Below, piece after piece: positions 24,581 to 32,198 of a stretch of DNA of 44,405 bases (positions are counted from its first letter, which is position 1; the number at the start of each line of letters is the position of its first letter). The stretch is taken from contig JAIKWN010000257.1 in assembly GCA_024684665.1 (NCBI GenBank), forward strand, positions 1-44,405, read 5' to 3'. The translations under genes were made by a program, and so were the position numbers. This stretch comes from Clostridiales bacterium (GTDB lineage: Bacteria > Bacillota_A > Clostridia > Christensenellales > Aristaeellaceae). The notes under the pieces were generated by a model. The model saw only the letters and a list, made by a program, of their open reading frames with translations. It searched no databases and was not told the origin of the DNA.

Positions 24581-25963
24581 ATGGATACATCCGGATGGCT
24601 TCAGAGCCGCTGGCAAGAATTCCTGGAGGACCTCGTGACGCTCGTGCGCATTCCGAGCGTAACACGGGAAACGGGGGACCCAGAAGTCCCGTTTGGTGAG
24701 CCCTGTGCGCGCGTCCTCGAAGCCATTCTTCGAATCGGGGAGCGGATGGGATTCGAAGGGCGCAACCATGAAGGGTACTGCGCGAGCCTTCTCTGGCCCG
24801 GAGAGACAAAGGATGAGATCGGGATCTTTGCACATCTCGATGTGGTTCCCGCCGGAACCGGGTGGACGGGCGATCCGTTTGAACCGATCCTTCTGGAAGA
24901 CAAGATGATTGGGCGGGGAACGAGCGACGATAAAGGGCCGGCCCTCTCGGCCCTGTACGCGCTCCTTTACCTCAAGGAAACCGGGTACAGGCCGCGTCAC
25001 AGCATCCGGTTTTTCTTCGGCGTCAATGAAGAAGCGGGCATGAAGGATATAGACTACTTTGTGGAGCACATGACCATGCCGGTCTTTTCCTTTACACCGG
25101 ACGCCTCCTTCCCCGTATGCTACGCCGAAAAGGGAATCCTCACCATCCGGGCGAAGTATGACCTTACGGGGAGCGTGATCCGCTCGTTTGTGTCCGGTGT
25201 GGCGAGCAATGCCGTTCCCGCGCTTGCCGAGGCATATCTTTCGATACCGGCCGGCGAGGTTTCCTTCCTGAACGGGGACGATATCGAGGTCTTGGAAGAG
25301 GCGGAGGGATGCCGGATCATCGCCCACGGAACGGCCGCGCACGCGGCGTTTCCCGAGGGGTCGCGCAACGCGCAGGTAATTCTGTGCAGGGCGCTTCTTG
25401 GGATCGACAAGCTGGATGACAAAGCGCGCGGGTTCGCGAAAGCCTGCTGCGATCTGTTTGAGGATTATTATGGAAAGGGCATCGGGGCCCCGCTCGAGGA
25501 CGAGGTAAGCGGAAAGATCACGCACGTCGGGGGAATGGTGCTCTTTGCGGATGGTATTGCGGAGCAGGATATCAATATCCGGTATCCCGTGACCGCTGAC
25601 CGCGACAGCATGAAAACGGCGATCCGAGGCGCTCTTGAGAACGCGGGATTTACCGATATCCGGATGATGGACAATGCGCCGAGCTATGTGGACAGGGACA
25701 GCCTGCCAGTGAAACGGCTTACCGAGATCGCGAACCGCGTTCTTGGCACGGATCTGCCCCCGTACGCGATGGGAGGTGGTACGTACGCGCGCCATCTGAA
25801 AAACGCTGTCGGATACGGCCCCGGACTGCGCTCGCAGCCCAGTGAATTCGGACCCGCGAAGGGCAAGGGACATCAGCCGGATGAGTATGTAAGCTACGGA
25901 AAGCTGAAGGACGCTTTTGTGATTTATCAGGAAGCGGTAAGAACACTGGATGAGATCGTTTGA
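24581..25963 (+). CDS. M20 family metallopeptidase, PepV-like dipeptidase
   Basis: This cytoplasmic enzyme is predicted to cleave dipeptides or similar amide-linked compounds brought in by the preceding importer. The 460-residue protein aligns closely in spacing with PepV: His85-X-Asp87 (FAHLDVVP), Asp117 (GRGTSDDKG), the catalytic Glu150-Glu151 (GVNEEAG), Asp174 (FTPDASFP) and a late His in GKGHQPDEY. The ATG at 24581 is seven bases after AAAAAGGAG; an ATG at 24575 overlaps the dppF stop. A terminator about 120 bases downstream ends the operon. Confidence 0.92.
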   Translation: MDTSGWLQSRWQEFLEDLVTLVRIPSVTRETGDPEVPFGEPCARVLEAILRIGERMGFEGRNHEGYCASLLWPGETKDEIGIFAHLDVVPAGTGWTGDPFEPILLEDKMIGRGTSDDKGPALSALYALLYLKETGYRPRHSIRFFFGVNEEAGMKDIDYFVEHMTMPVFSFTPDASFPVCYAEKGILTIRAKYDLTGSVIRSFVSGVASNAVPALAEAYLSIPAGEVSFLNGDDIEVLEEAEGCRIIAHGTAAHAAFPEGSRNAQVILCRALLGIDKLDDKARGFAKACCDLFEDYYGKGIGAPLEDEVSGKITHVGGMVLFADGIAEQDINIRYPVTADRDSMKTAIRGALENAGFTDIRMMDNAPSYVDRDSLPVKRLTEIANRVLGTDLPPYAMGGGTYARHLKNAVGYGPGLRSQPSEFGPAKGKGHQPDEYVSYGKLKDAFVIYQEAVRTLDEIV

Positions 25964-26080
25964 GCGCTTAAATTATCGGCTGTTCCGGAGAAAATGAGAA
26001 ATGGCTGCCTGGCTTATCCATTCAGCTTGGGGATATAGACAAGAGCCGGGCAGGTGGCATTCACTGTATTGTGCCATTCA

Positions 26081-26110
26081 TCAGGGGCAGAAATGCTCCT
26101 GAGTTTTTTT
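26081..26110 (+). terminator. Terminator of the peptide-transport operon
   Basis: A 9-bp stem (26081-26089 with 26094-26102, one G-U pair) closes a GAAA tetraloop and is followed by G and seven Ts (26104-26110). Confidence 0.85.
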
Positions 26111-26468
26111 ATTACCAGGCCGGACAGAAACTACCTGCTGGAGCATTGCCTTGTCCAATCATTTGAACAGGCGCTGTTTATGCTACTGCAAGTGCAATAA
26201 GACTTATGAACGCGGACAGGGTGCAGGAGCCCCCTTGAAGCATTTCCGAACTTTGCTGGGACCTTAAGCCCTGTCAGGACCGTTAACATTTAATAATGCC
26301 GAGTATCTTACCATGTTACGGTAGGAGGCATTATGGTCACTGCAATAAGGCAGGGGCTGCGCAATGAAAAAGAACATGAATCATATCGAAATGTTAGTTT
26401 TCGTTGGTGGACATCTGAAGTCTTTGCAAATATTCTATGTTAAGAAAATTTGCAAAGGTGGGAATTGT
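26111..26468 (+). other. Intergenic stretch with a possible 36-codon ORF
   Basis: The only coding candidate is an ORF at 26333-26443, with TAGGAGG four bases before its ATG. Its product starts MVTAIRQGLRNEKEHES and contains a Trp-Trp pair; I do not recognise it. The ribosome site lies in an imperfect inverted repeat, AATGCC (26295-26300) with GGCATT (26327-26332). It could be a gene remnant or a small protein. The stretch otherwise appears empty. Confidence 0.3.
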
Positions 26469-27575
26469 ATGAGAAAACGCTACATCGATAACATCAGGTG
26501 GATCACTGTCGTGATCGTAGTTTTCTATCATGTTTTCTTTATGTACAACAGTGAAGGAATACTGGGGGGAATCGGTAAGATTACGAACCTGGACATTCAG
26601 TATTACGACATATTCCAGTACCTCGTTTATCCGTGGATCATGCCGGTGCTCTACATCGTTGCGGGCATCAGTTCCAGACTGTATCTGAACAGACACAACG
26701 CAAAAGAATTTGCAGTAAGCAGGACACGAAAACTCCTTGTGACTTCAACCATCGGCGTTCTGGTATTCCATTTTATTCAGGGATACGTAAGTCTGTCCCT
26801 TTCGAACGCATTTGAAGAACTATCGAAGGCGGGAGTTCCGGCTCCTGTGGTGTACATGATCATGGTTGCCTCGGGAAGCGGTGTTCTGTGGTTCTGTCAT
26901 CTGCTGTGGATATACAGCATGATTCTTCTGGCGATTCGTATGATTGAAAAAGGACGACTCCTGAAGAGTGGGGCAAAAACACCTCTTTGGATGACGTTCC
27001 TGTTCTTCTTTCCAGTTTGGAGCGCAGCGCAGATTCTCAACACGCCGATCGTTTCTGTATACCGCTTCGCATTCTATTTTGTCTTTTTCATGCTGGGCTA
27101 TTATGTATTTTCGAATGATGAGGTCATGGAAAAACTGAAGCAGTTTGCCGTTCTATTTATTGCAAGTGGTGTTGTGCTTTGCGCGACCTTTTCTGCCCGA
27201 TATTTTTTCGGCCAGGGAGGTGCGAACTATGCAGATGTTCCGGTAAACAGGAGTGCCCTCTTTGCTGCTTGTGCATACTTCGGTTCTCTTGCGATGCTGG
27301 CAGGGTTTGCAAGGTTCGGCGATAGCGGAAACCATTTCACAGAATGGATGAGCAGGCGAAGCTTCGGCCTTTATGTTTTCCATTATCTTGGTATCTCATC
27401 CGTGGCGCTGTTCATCGCAAAACCGGCATTGCTGCCGCCGTCGGTTTGTTATATCATAAGTGTGGCAGCAGGATTCCTGTTCGGTTACGGTTTGAATGCG
27501 ATCATTTCAAGAATCCCATTCTACCGCTGGGCGGTATTGGGGATTAAGAAGGAGAAAAAGCATGTTCAAGGATAA
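26469..27575 (+). CDS. Membrane acyltransferase, acyltransferase family 3
   Basis: This integral membrane enzyme is predicted to transfer an acyl group to a surface sugar or glycan. The 368-residue protein has the family 3 N-terminal pattern RYIDNIRWITVVIVVFYHV, in which Asp7, Arg10 and His21 are the conserved polar residues, and about ten hydrophobic segments. The acceptor is unknown. I chose the ATG at 26469, which follows AAAGGTGGG; the frame is open upstream without a better site. Its 3' end overlaps the next gene by 14 bases. The DNA is visibly richer in A and T than the flanking operons, so acquisition by transfer is possible. Confidence 0.87.
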   Translation: MRKRYIDNIRWITVVIVVFYHVFFMYNSEGILGGIGKITNLDIQYYDIFQYLVYPWIMPVLYIVAGISSRLYLNRHNAKEFAVSRTRKLLVTSTIGVLVFHFIQGYVSLSLSNAFEELSKAGVPAPVVYMIMVASGSGVLWFCHLLWIYSMILLAIRMIEKGRLLKSGAKTPLWMTFLFFFPVWSAAQILNTPIVSVYRFAFYFVFFMLGYYVFSNDEVMEKLKQFAVLFIASGVVLCATFSARYFFGQGGANYADVPVNRSALFAACAYFGSLAMLAGFARFGDSGNHFTEWMSRRSFGLYVFHYLGISSVALFIAKPALLPPSVCYIISVAAGFLFGYGLNAIISRIPFYRWAVLGIKKEKKHVQG

Positions 27576-27990
27576 TCTGGTCCGCCTTCGCAAAACGAAG
27601 CAGATGACACAAGAGGATGTTGCTGGTGAGATCGGTGTCACAAGACAGGCAATTGCCAAATGGGAAGCTGGTGAGACCACACCGGATTTGGATAAATGCA
27701 GGAACCTGGCAGCACTTTTCGGAGTATCTCTGGACGACCTTGCAAATTATGAACCTGAAGATTATTTGGGCCTGGGCATTCCCCCAAAGGGGAAACACCT
27801 GTTCGGGCTGGTTACGGTAGGAGACAAGGGTCAGATTGTGATTCCGGCAAAAGCGCGCAGGATGTTCAATATAAATGCGGGTGACCGGCTTTTGGTTCTT
27901 GGTGATGAGGGACAAGGCCTGGCTGTACTCAAACCGGACTATTTTCTGGCCATCGCCAATCTGATCGAAAAAGAAGCGGATGCAGATTAG
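27562..27990 (+). CDS. HTH-XRE and AbrB double-domain regulator
   Basis: This 142-residue protein joins two DNA-binding modules: an XRE helix-turn-helix (1-62; MTQEDVAGEIGVTRQAIAKWE) and an AbrB/SpoVT-type swapped hairpin (about 82-125; TVGDKGQIVIPAKARRMF then GDRLLVLGDEG). The AbrB module would make it a dimer or tetramer. The start at 27562 lies inside the end of the acyltransferase gene, with GAAGGAG as ribosome site, so both are translated from one transcript and it may regulate its own operon. Targets are unknown. Positions 28031-28042 downstream carry the palindrome CGGTTTAAACCG. Confidence 0.88.
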   Translation: MFKDNLVRLRKTKQMTQEDVAGEIGVTRQAIAKWEAGETTPDLDKCRNLAALFGVSLDDLANYEPEDYLGLGIPPKGKHLFGLVTVGDKGQIVIPAKARRMFNINAGDRLLVLGDEGQGLAVLKPDYFLAIANLIEKEADAD

Positions 27991-28190
27991 ACGAGAACGG
28001 TTGCTCCAAGAAGGATAAGCTTCCGACCATCGGTTTAAACCGGTGCCCGGGAGATTATCCTTTGAAACAGGCAGTCATCTGGAAGGCTTTCAGAATTCAT
28101 TATGAAAGAGCGGATTCACTGCGGTAGCTATCGCTAGTGCGGCCGCTGATGGCCACAGAATGCATTCTTTACGGTCGCTTTTTCTTGGAG

Positions 28191-28218
28191 TTGACTTGGC
28201 TCTTCAGTGTGGTTTAAT
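28191..28218 (+). promoter_or_regulatory. Possible upstream promoter of the shikimate operon
   Basis: TTGACT (28191-28196) and TTTAAT (28213-28218) are separated by 16 bases. It lies about 160 bases before the better promoter and could be a second start site. Confidence 0.4.
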
Positions 28219-28351
28219 CCATGACAGAACACCTGGCACTACGGCATATTTCATTCCGGGAAAATCAGGGCCGATGAGAATCGGGGGGACGGCAGTGAAA
28301 AAGCCTTTCACAGACTTCGCAGGTGTTTCCATTTAGACGCACAGAAGATGC

Positions 28352-28380
28352 TTGCCAATTCCATTCCTGTGTGTTATACT
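28352..28380 (+). promoter_or_regulatory. Main promoter of the shikimate operon
   Basis: TTGCCA (28352-28357), a 17-base spacer and TATACT (28375-28380), with a TG at 28372-28373 forming an extended -10. Transcription should start near 28387, giving a leader of about 55 bases before the leader-peptide ATG. Confidence 0.75.
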
Positions 28381-28441
28381 TTGCACCAGCAAATCAGAAT
28401 GAACCACACGATAAGATGCGTGTTCATGGAAAGGATACGCC

Positions 28442-28498
28442 ATGATCAGCAGCATGTTTCGGGAATACTATTACTTTTACTTTACCGGCATTAAATGA
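28442..28498 (+). CDS. Aromatic leader peptide of the shikimate operon attenuator
   Basis: The 18-residue ORF encodes MISSMFREYYYFYFTGIK. Codons 9-14 read Tyr-Tyr-Tyr-Phe-Tyr-Phe, with a further Phe at codon 6 and no Trp. GGAAAGGA (28428-28435) lies six bases before the ATG and a strong promoter lies about 60 bases upstream. By the classic attenuation logic, shortage of charged tRNA-Tyr or tRNA-Phe stalls the ribosome in this run, and this controls whether the terminator at 28549-28580 forms before aroF. The peptide itself probably has no function after synthesis. Confidence 0.88.
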   Translation: MISSMFREYYYFYFTGIK

Positions 28499-28580
28499 GG
28501 TAAAGTAATTTTGCTGCACGCGTTTTATCTTGAACGGATTAAAACCGAGGGCTTGCAGAATTACTGCGAGCCCTTTTTTT
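28477..28580 (+). promoter_or_regulatory. Three-way attenuator hairpins before aroF
   Basis: Three mutually exclusive structures can be drawn. The 1:2 hairpin pairs 28477-28486 with 28499-28508, a perfect 10 bp, with the leader stop codon in its loop. The 2:3 antiterminator pairs 28504-28510 with 28559-28565 and 28514-28518 with 28554-28558, 12 bp with a 3-nt bulge. The 3:4 terminator is at 28549-28573 plus T7. A ribosome stalled on the Tyr/Phe codons covers strand 1 and frees strand 2 for antitermination. A ribosome reaching the stop covers strand 2 and lets the terminator form. Confidence 0.85.
28549..28580 (+). terminator. Attenuator terminator of the shikimate operon
   Basis: A 10-bp stem (28549-28558 with 28564-28573, one G-U pair) closes the loop AATTA and is followed by seven Ts (28574-28580). 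It ends only three bases before the aroF ribosome site GGAGG (28583-28587). Confidence 0.92.
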
Positions 28581-28596
28581 ACGGAGGAAAAAACGA

Positions 28597-29607
28597 ATGA
28601 TTATTTCACTGAAAAAAAACGTACGCAACGAGGAAATGGATCACCTGATCAAATGGCTGGAAAGCTACGGCGTCCGCACGCATGTGTCCGTAGGCGAGTA
28701 TCAGACCATTGTTGGCCTGATCGGCGATACCACCCTTATTGATACCGACCTGATCAGCGGGCTCGACATCGTGGAAAACGTGACCCGTATTACGGAGCCC
28801 TTTAAGAAGGCAAACCGGAAATTCCATCCCGAGGATACGGTGATCAGAATCGTCGACGGTGTCGAGTTCGGCGGGGGAAACTTCGAGTTCATCGCAGGCC
28901 CATGCTCCGTAGAATCCGCGGAACAGATGGAAACCGTAGCGAGAGCCGTTAAGGCAAGCGGCGCGAATCTTCTGCGCGGCGGCGCCTTTAAGCCGCGCAC
29001 GTCGCCGTATGATTTCCAGGGCCTTCATGAGGAGGGCATCCGTCTGCTCCTTGAAGCAAAACGTGTCACGGGTCTGCCCATCGTGACGGAGATCATGAAT
29101 ATAAGCCATCTGCCGCTCTTTGAGGATGTGGACGTGATTCAGGTGGGGGCGCGCAATACACAGAATTTTGAGCTTTTGAAGGAACTTGGCCGTATCCGGA
29201 AACCCATCCTTCTCAAGCGCGGCATCGCTGGTACCATCAAAGAGCTTTTGATGAGCGCCGAATACATCATGTCGGAAGGCAACGAACAGGTGATCCTGTG
29301 CGAGCGTGGCATCCGCTCCTATGAGACGTATACCCGGAATACGCTGGATCTTTCGGCTGTGGCCGTGATCCACGAAATGAGCCACTTGCCTGTGATCGTG
29401 GATCCCAGTCATGCTACCGGGGTAGCCCGTTATGTGAAGCCTATGGCCCTCGCCGCCGCAGCCTGCGGTGCTGACGGACTGATGATTGAGGTTCACAACG
29501 ATCCTCCGCATGCGCGCTGCGACGGACCTCAGTGCCTGACGCCCGAGCAGTTTGACGACGTGGCAAGATCGGTGCGCGCCATTCGAAGCGTGGTTGCAGG
29601 AAACTGA
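28597..29607 (+). CDS. aroF: DAHP synthase, type I-beta with ferredoxin-like regulatory domain
   Basis: This enzyme condenses phosphoenolpyruvate and erythrose 4-phosphate to DAHP, the first step of the shikimate pathway. The 336-residue protein has an N-terminal ferredoxin-like domain (about 1-70), which in the Thermotoga-type enzyme mediates feedback inhibition by Tyr or Phe. It is followed by the TIM-barrel catalytic domain with IAGPCSVES (99-107), LRGGAFKPRTSPY (126-138), a KRGIAGT block and the metal-binding DPSHATG. It is the first structural gene after the attenuator, so flux entry is controlled both at transcription and, probably, by allostery. The next gene is 265 bases away, a gap with no supported gene or U-tract terminator. 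Confidence 0.95.
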   Translation: MIISLKKNVRNEEMDHLIKWLESYGVRTHVSVGEYQTIVGLIGDTTLIDTDLISGLDIVENVTRITEPFKKANRKFHPEDTVIRIVDGVEFGGGNFEFIAGPCSVESAEQMETVARAVKASGANLLRGGAFKPRTSPYDFQGLHEEGIRLLLEAKRVTGLPIVTEIMNISHLPLFEDVDVIQVGARNTQNFELLKELGRIRKPILLKRGIAGTIKELLMSAEYIMSEGNEQVILCERGIRSYETYTRNTLDLSAVAVIHEMSHLPVIVDPSHATGVARYVKPMALAAAACGADGLMIEVHNDPPHARCDGPQCLTPEQFDDVARSVRAIRSVVAGN

Positions 29608-29872
29608 CAGGGAACGGATTAGAGAAGCGGGACTGGCCTCAGGGGAGTACAGCTCCGCAGGGCACTGAAGGCGGAAGTCCCCGTGACAGGACCACTCGAA
29701 GCCCGATGTGACCATGTGGACCGAGCTTTACCCCAAGAACGCCGAAACCCTGTGCAGGAAACGGAAGGCTTATTCGATGGTGTAATCGCGTTCAGGGGAC
29801 CGCGGGCTTTGCAAAAGACGCTTGGCAGCTTAATAAGAGAAGGCAGAAAACGCAGAGAGGTGGCAATACCGA

Positions 29873-30934
29873 ATGGAAAAGCTGACTATTCCCGTTGATC
29901 CGGCCTATGACGTGCTGCTGGGGGAAGGGCTGTTAAACCGGGCTGGCGAACTGACGGCCGGTGCGGTTCATGGACGGCATGTCATGATCGTCACCGACGA
30001 CGGTGTGGCTCCTCTGTACCTGAGTGCGGCTGTAAAGTCATATGAAGCCGCCGGTTTTAAGGTGGAAACCTTCGTGTTTCCTGCCGGTGAAGCGCAGAAA
30101 TCCATGAGAACCGCGGAGGAGCTGCTTCTTCATGCAGACAGCACCGGGATCACCCGCAGTGATCTGTTCGCCGCCCTGGGCGGAGGCCTTACGGGCGACC
30201 TGACCGGTTTTGCGGCGGCGCTTTACCTGCGAAGCGTCGAATACGTACAGATCCCCACGACACTGCTTGCCATGGTTGACGCTTCCGTTGGCGGCAAAAC
30301 GGCGGTGAACCTCAGCACGGGCAAAAATCTGTGCGGAGTCTTTTATCAGCCGAGACTTGTGATCTGCGATACCGCGGTGCTGAAAACGCTGTCCTCTCCG
30401 CTGTATGCCGAAGGCATGGCGGAGGTGATCAAATACGGGGCGATCTGCGACGGAGAGCTTCTTGACCGCATCACCAGGGGAAGCGACATCACGGGCATCA
30501 TTGCAGACTGCGTCCGCATCAAGGGAGAGATCGTCTGCCGTGATGTTCACGACAACGGCCAGAGGCAGCTTCTGAATCTCGGGCATACCTTCGGCCATGC
30601 GTTGGAGAAGCTGAATAAGTACGCGATCTATCATGGGGAAGGCGTGGCTGTGGGCATGCTGATCGCCGCATTCGCAGCCGAAAAGCACGGGATTTGCGTA
30701 AACGGCGTATATCGGGAGCTGAAAGACATGCTTTTCGCTCATAACCTGCCGGTCTCCACGCCTTTCTCTGCCGCTGAGGTGGCCGCAAACGCCATGAACG
30801 ATAAAAAACGCAGGGGCGGAACCATTACCTTGGTGCTGCCCTCCGGACGCGGCCGGAGCATACTGTATCCCGTTCCCGCCTCAGATCTTTACCGGTTTAT
30901 CGCCTGCTGCGATGGTGAGGTGACCGGCATATGA
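29873..30934 (+). CDS. aroB: 3-dehydroquinate synthase
   Basis: This enzyme converts DAHP to 3-dehydroquinate using NAD and a divalent metal. The 353-residue protein has the nucleotide-binding GGGLTGDLTGF (103-113), the catalytic TTLLAMVDASVGGKTAVN (129-146), and metal ligands Glu184 (AEVIKYG), His238 (LNLGHTFGH) and His254 (YHGEGVAVGM). AGAGGTGG lies upstream of the ATG. Its stop overlaps the aroA start by four bases. Confidence 0.95.
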   Translation: MEKLTIPVDPAYDVLLGEGLLNRAGELTAGAVHGRHVMIVTDDGVAPLYLSAAVKSYEAAGFKVETFVFPAGEAQKSMRTAEELLLHADSTGITRSDLFAALGGGLTGDLTGFAAALYLRSVEYVQIPTTLLAMVDASVGGKTAVNLSTGKNLCGVFYQPRLVICDTAVLKTLSSPLYAEGMAEVIKYGAICDGELLDRITRGSDITGIIADCVRIKGEIVCRDVHDNGQRQLLNLGHTFGHALEKLNKYAIYHGEGVAVGMLIAAFAAEKHGICVNGVYRELKDMLFAHNLPVSTPFSAAEVAANAMNDKKRRGGTITLVLPSGRGRSILYPVPASDLYRFIACCDGEVTGI

Positions 30935-32196
30935 AAATGCTGATCACGCCGCACCCGCTCGCAGGAAGCATAGATCCCGTAATGTCCAGCAAATCCCAAG
31001 CGCATCGCCTGATCATCTGCGCCGCACTGGCGGACGGCCCCACGGTGCTTTATAACGCGGGCTTTTCCGCCGATGTGGAAGCGACTATCCGCTGCATTCG
31101 CGCGCTCGGCGCTAGAATCGAAAAGGACGCGGGGAATGTGCGGATTTCACCGATTTCAAAGCTTCGGAGAGGTGAGACACTGGACTGCGGCGAAAGCGGT
31201 TCCACCCTGCGCTTCCTTCTTCCGGTAGCGGCAGCGCTCGGCGCCAAATGCGCGTTTACGGGGCAGGGAAAACTCGGCATGCGGCCCCTTTCCCCGCTCT
31301 ATGAGGAGCTCGTTTCTCACGGCGCGGTCTTATCTGAAAAGGGGCGTTTTCCCCTCCGCTCGGAAGGCGCATTGCAGCCCGGCTGCTATTCCCTTTCCGG
31401 AAATGTATCGTCTCAGTTCATCAGCGGCCTCCTGATGGCGCTTCCGCGGCTTCAGGGCGACAGCAGGATTACCATAGAGGGGAAGATCGAATCGCGGCCG
31501 TATGTGGATATGACGCTGGATGTCCTGAAGCAGTTCGGCATTTTTATTGAAGAGACCGAAAGCGGCTTTTTCGTTCCGGGGAACCAGAGCTTCCGCTCAC
31601 CGGGGAAAATGGCCGTGGAGGGGGACTGGTCTGGTGCGGCGTTCTGGCTGACAGCCGGTGCGCTCAGCGCGGGGGGCGTTTCCTGCACTCCGCTGAGACG
31701 GGATTCCCTTCAGGGAGACCGTGCCATTTCGGATCTGCTGAGGGAGTACGGCGCGGAGGTTGTGACGCGGGAAAACAGCGTCCTAACAAGGCTTGGTACG
31801 CATAAAAGCCTCGATATCGATATATCCGGGATCCCGGATCTTGCCCCCGTTCTAGCGGTGGCGGCGGCGTTTGCCGAGGGGCAGAGTGTACTGCATCCCA
31901 TTGCCCGGCTCCGGCTCAAGGAATCCGACCGCGTAGAAGCGATCCTCAAAATGCTGAAGAGCTTCGGAGTATCAGCCGAGGCGGTGGACGACAGACTGGT
32001 CATCGATGGAAAAGGCACGGTGACAGGCGGTACAGTTAACGGGTTCCGCGATCACCGCATCGTGATGGCGGCATCCATAGCTGCCGCCTGGGCTGAGGGG
32101 CCCGTAACGATCCTCGACGCAGAGGCTGTCGGCAAATCCTACCCGGGGTTTTTTGAACAGTTTGCCGCGCTGGGCGGACGGGCAAAGGAGATATAA
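30931..32196 (+). CDS. aroA: 5-enolpyruvylshikimate-3-phosphate synthase
   Basis: This enzyme transfers enolpyruvate from phosphoenolpyruvate to shikimate 3-phosphate. The 421-residue protein shows SKSQAHRLIICAAL near the N-terminus (a conserved Lys followed by Ser), LDCGESGSTLRFLLP, the phosphate-binding SSQFISGLLMALP, LRLKESDRVEAI and the C-terminal DHRIVMAASIAA. It overlaps aroB by four bases and precedes aroC by two bases. The GESGSTLRF loop has the form GES rather than the GNAGT found in many bacteria, placing it with the divergent, often glyphosate-tolerant Firmicute group; this grouping is inference. Confidence 0.94.
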   Translation: MKMLITPHPLAGSIDPVMSSKSQAHRLIICAALADGPTVLYNAGFSADVEATIRCIRALGARIEKDAGNVRISPISKLRRGETLDCGESGSTLRFLLPVAAALGAKCAFTGQGKLGMRPLSPLYEELVSHGAVLSEKGRFPLRSEGALQPGCYSLSGNVSSQFISGLLMALPRLQGDSRITIEGKIESRPYVDMTLDVLKQFGIFIEETESGFFVPGNQSFRSPGKMAVEGDWSGAAFWLTAGALSAGGVSCTPLRRDSLQGDRAISDLLREYGAEVVTRENSVLTRLGTHKSLDIDISGIPDLAPVLAVAAAFAEGQSVLHPIARLRLKESDRVEAILKMLKSFGVSAEAVDDRLVIDGKGTVTGGTVNGFRDHRIVMAASIAAAWAEGPVTILDAEAVGKSYPGFFEQFAALGGRAKEI

Positions 32197-32198
32197 CC

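Larger units (their letters stand above)
27991..28441 (+). other. Upstream region of the shikimate operon
   Basis: No gene was recognised before the leader peptide. The region holds the palindrome CGGTTTAAACCG (28031-28042) and two plus-strand promoters, TTGACT-N16-TTTAAT (28191-28218) and TTGCCA-N17-TATACT (28352-28380). There is no T-box signature sequence. Confidence 0.6.

Noticed and set aside
24347..25873. Long minus-strand open frame of 508 codons opposite the ATPase and dipeptidase genes
   Set aside because: The plus strand has complete, motif-rich genes here. The antisense translation is Arg-, Pro- and Gly-rich with no family motifs and no ribosome site, an effect of GC-rich codon use.
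28387..28596. T-box riboswitch as the control of the shikimate operon
   Set aside because: No T-box signature or specifier-loop arrangement was found, and the leader is only about 210 bases; the leader-peptide attenuator explains the structure.
29683..29898. 71-codon frame between aroF and aroB
   Set aside because: It starts with GTG without a convincing ribosome site, overlaps the aroB start and resembles nothing. The intervening 265 bases could still be a structured RNA.
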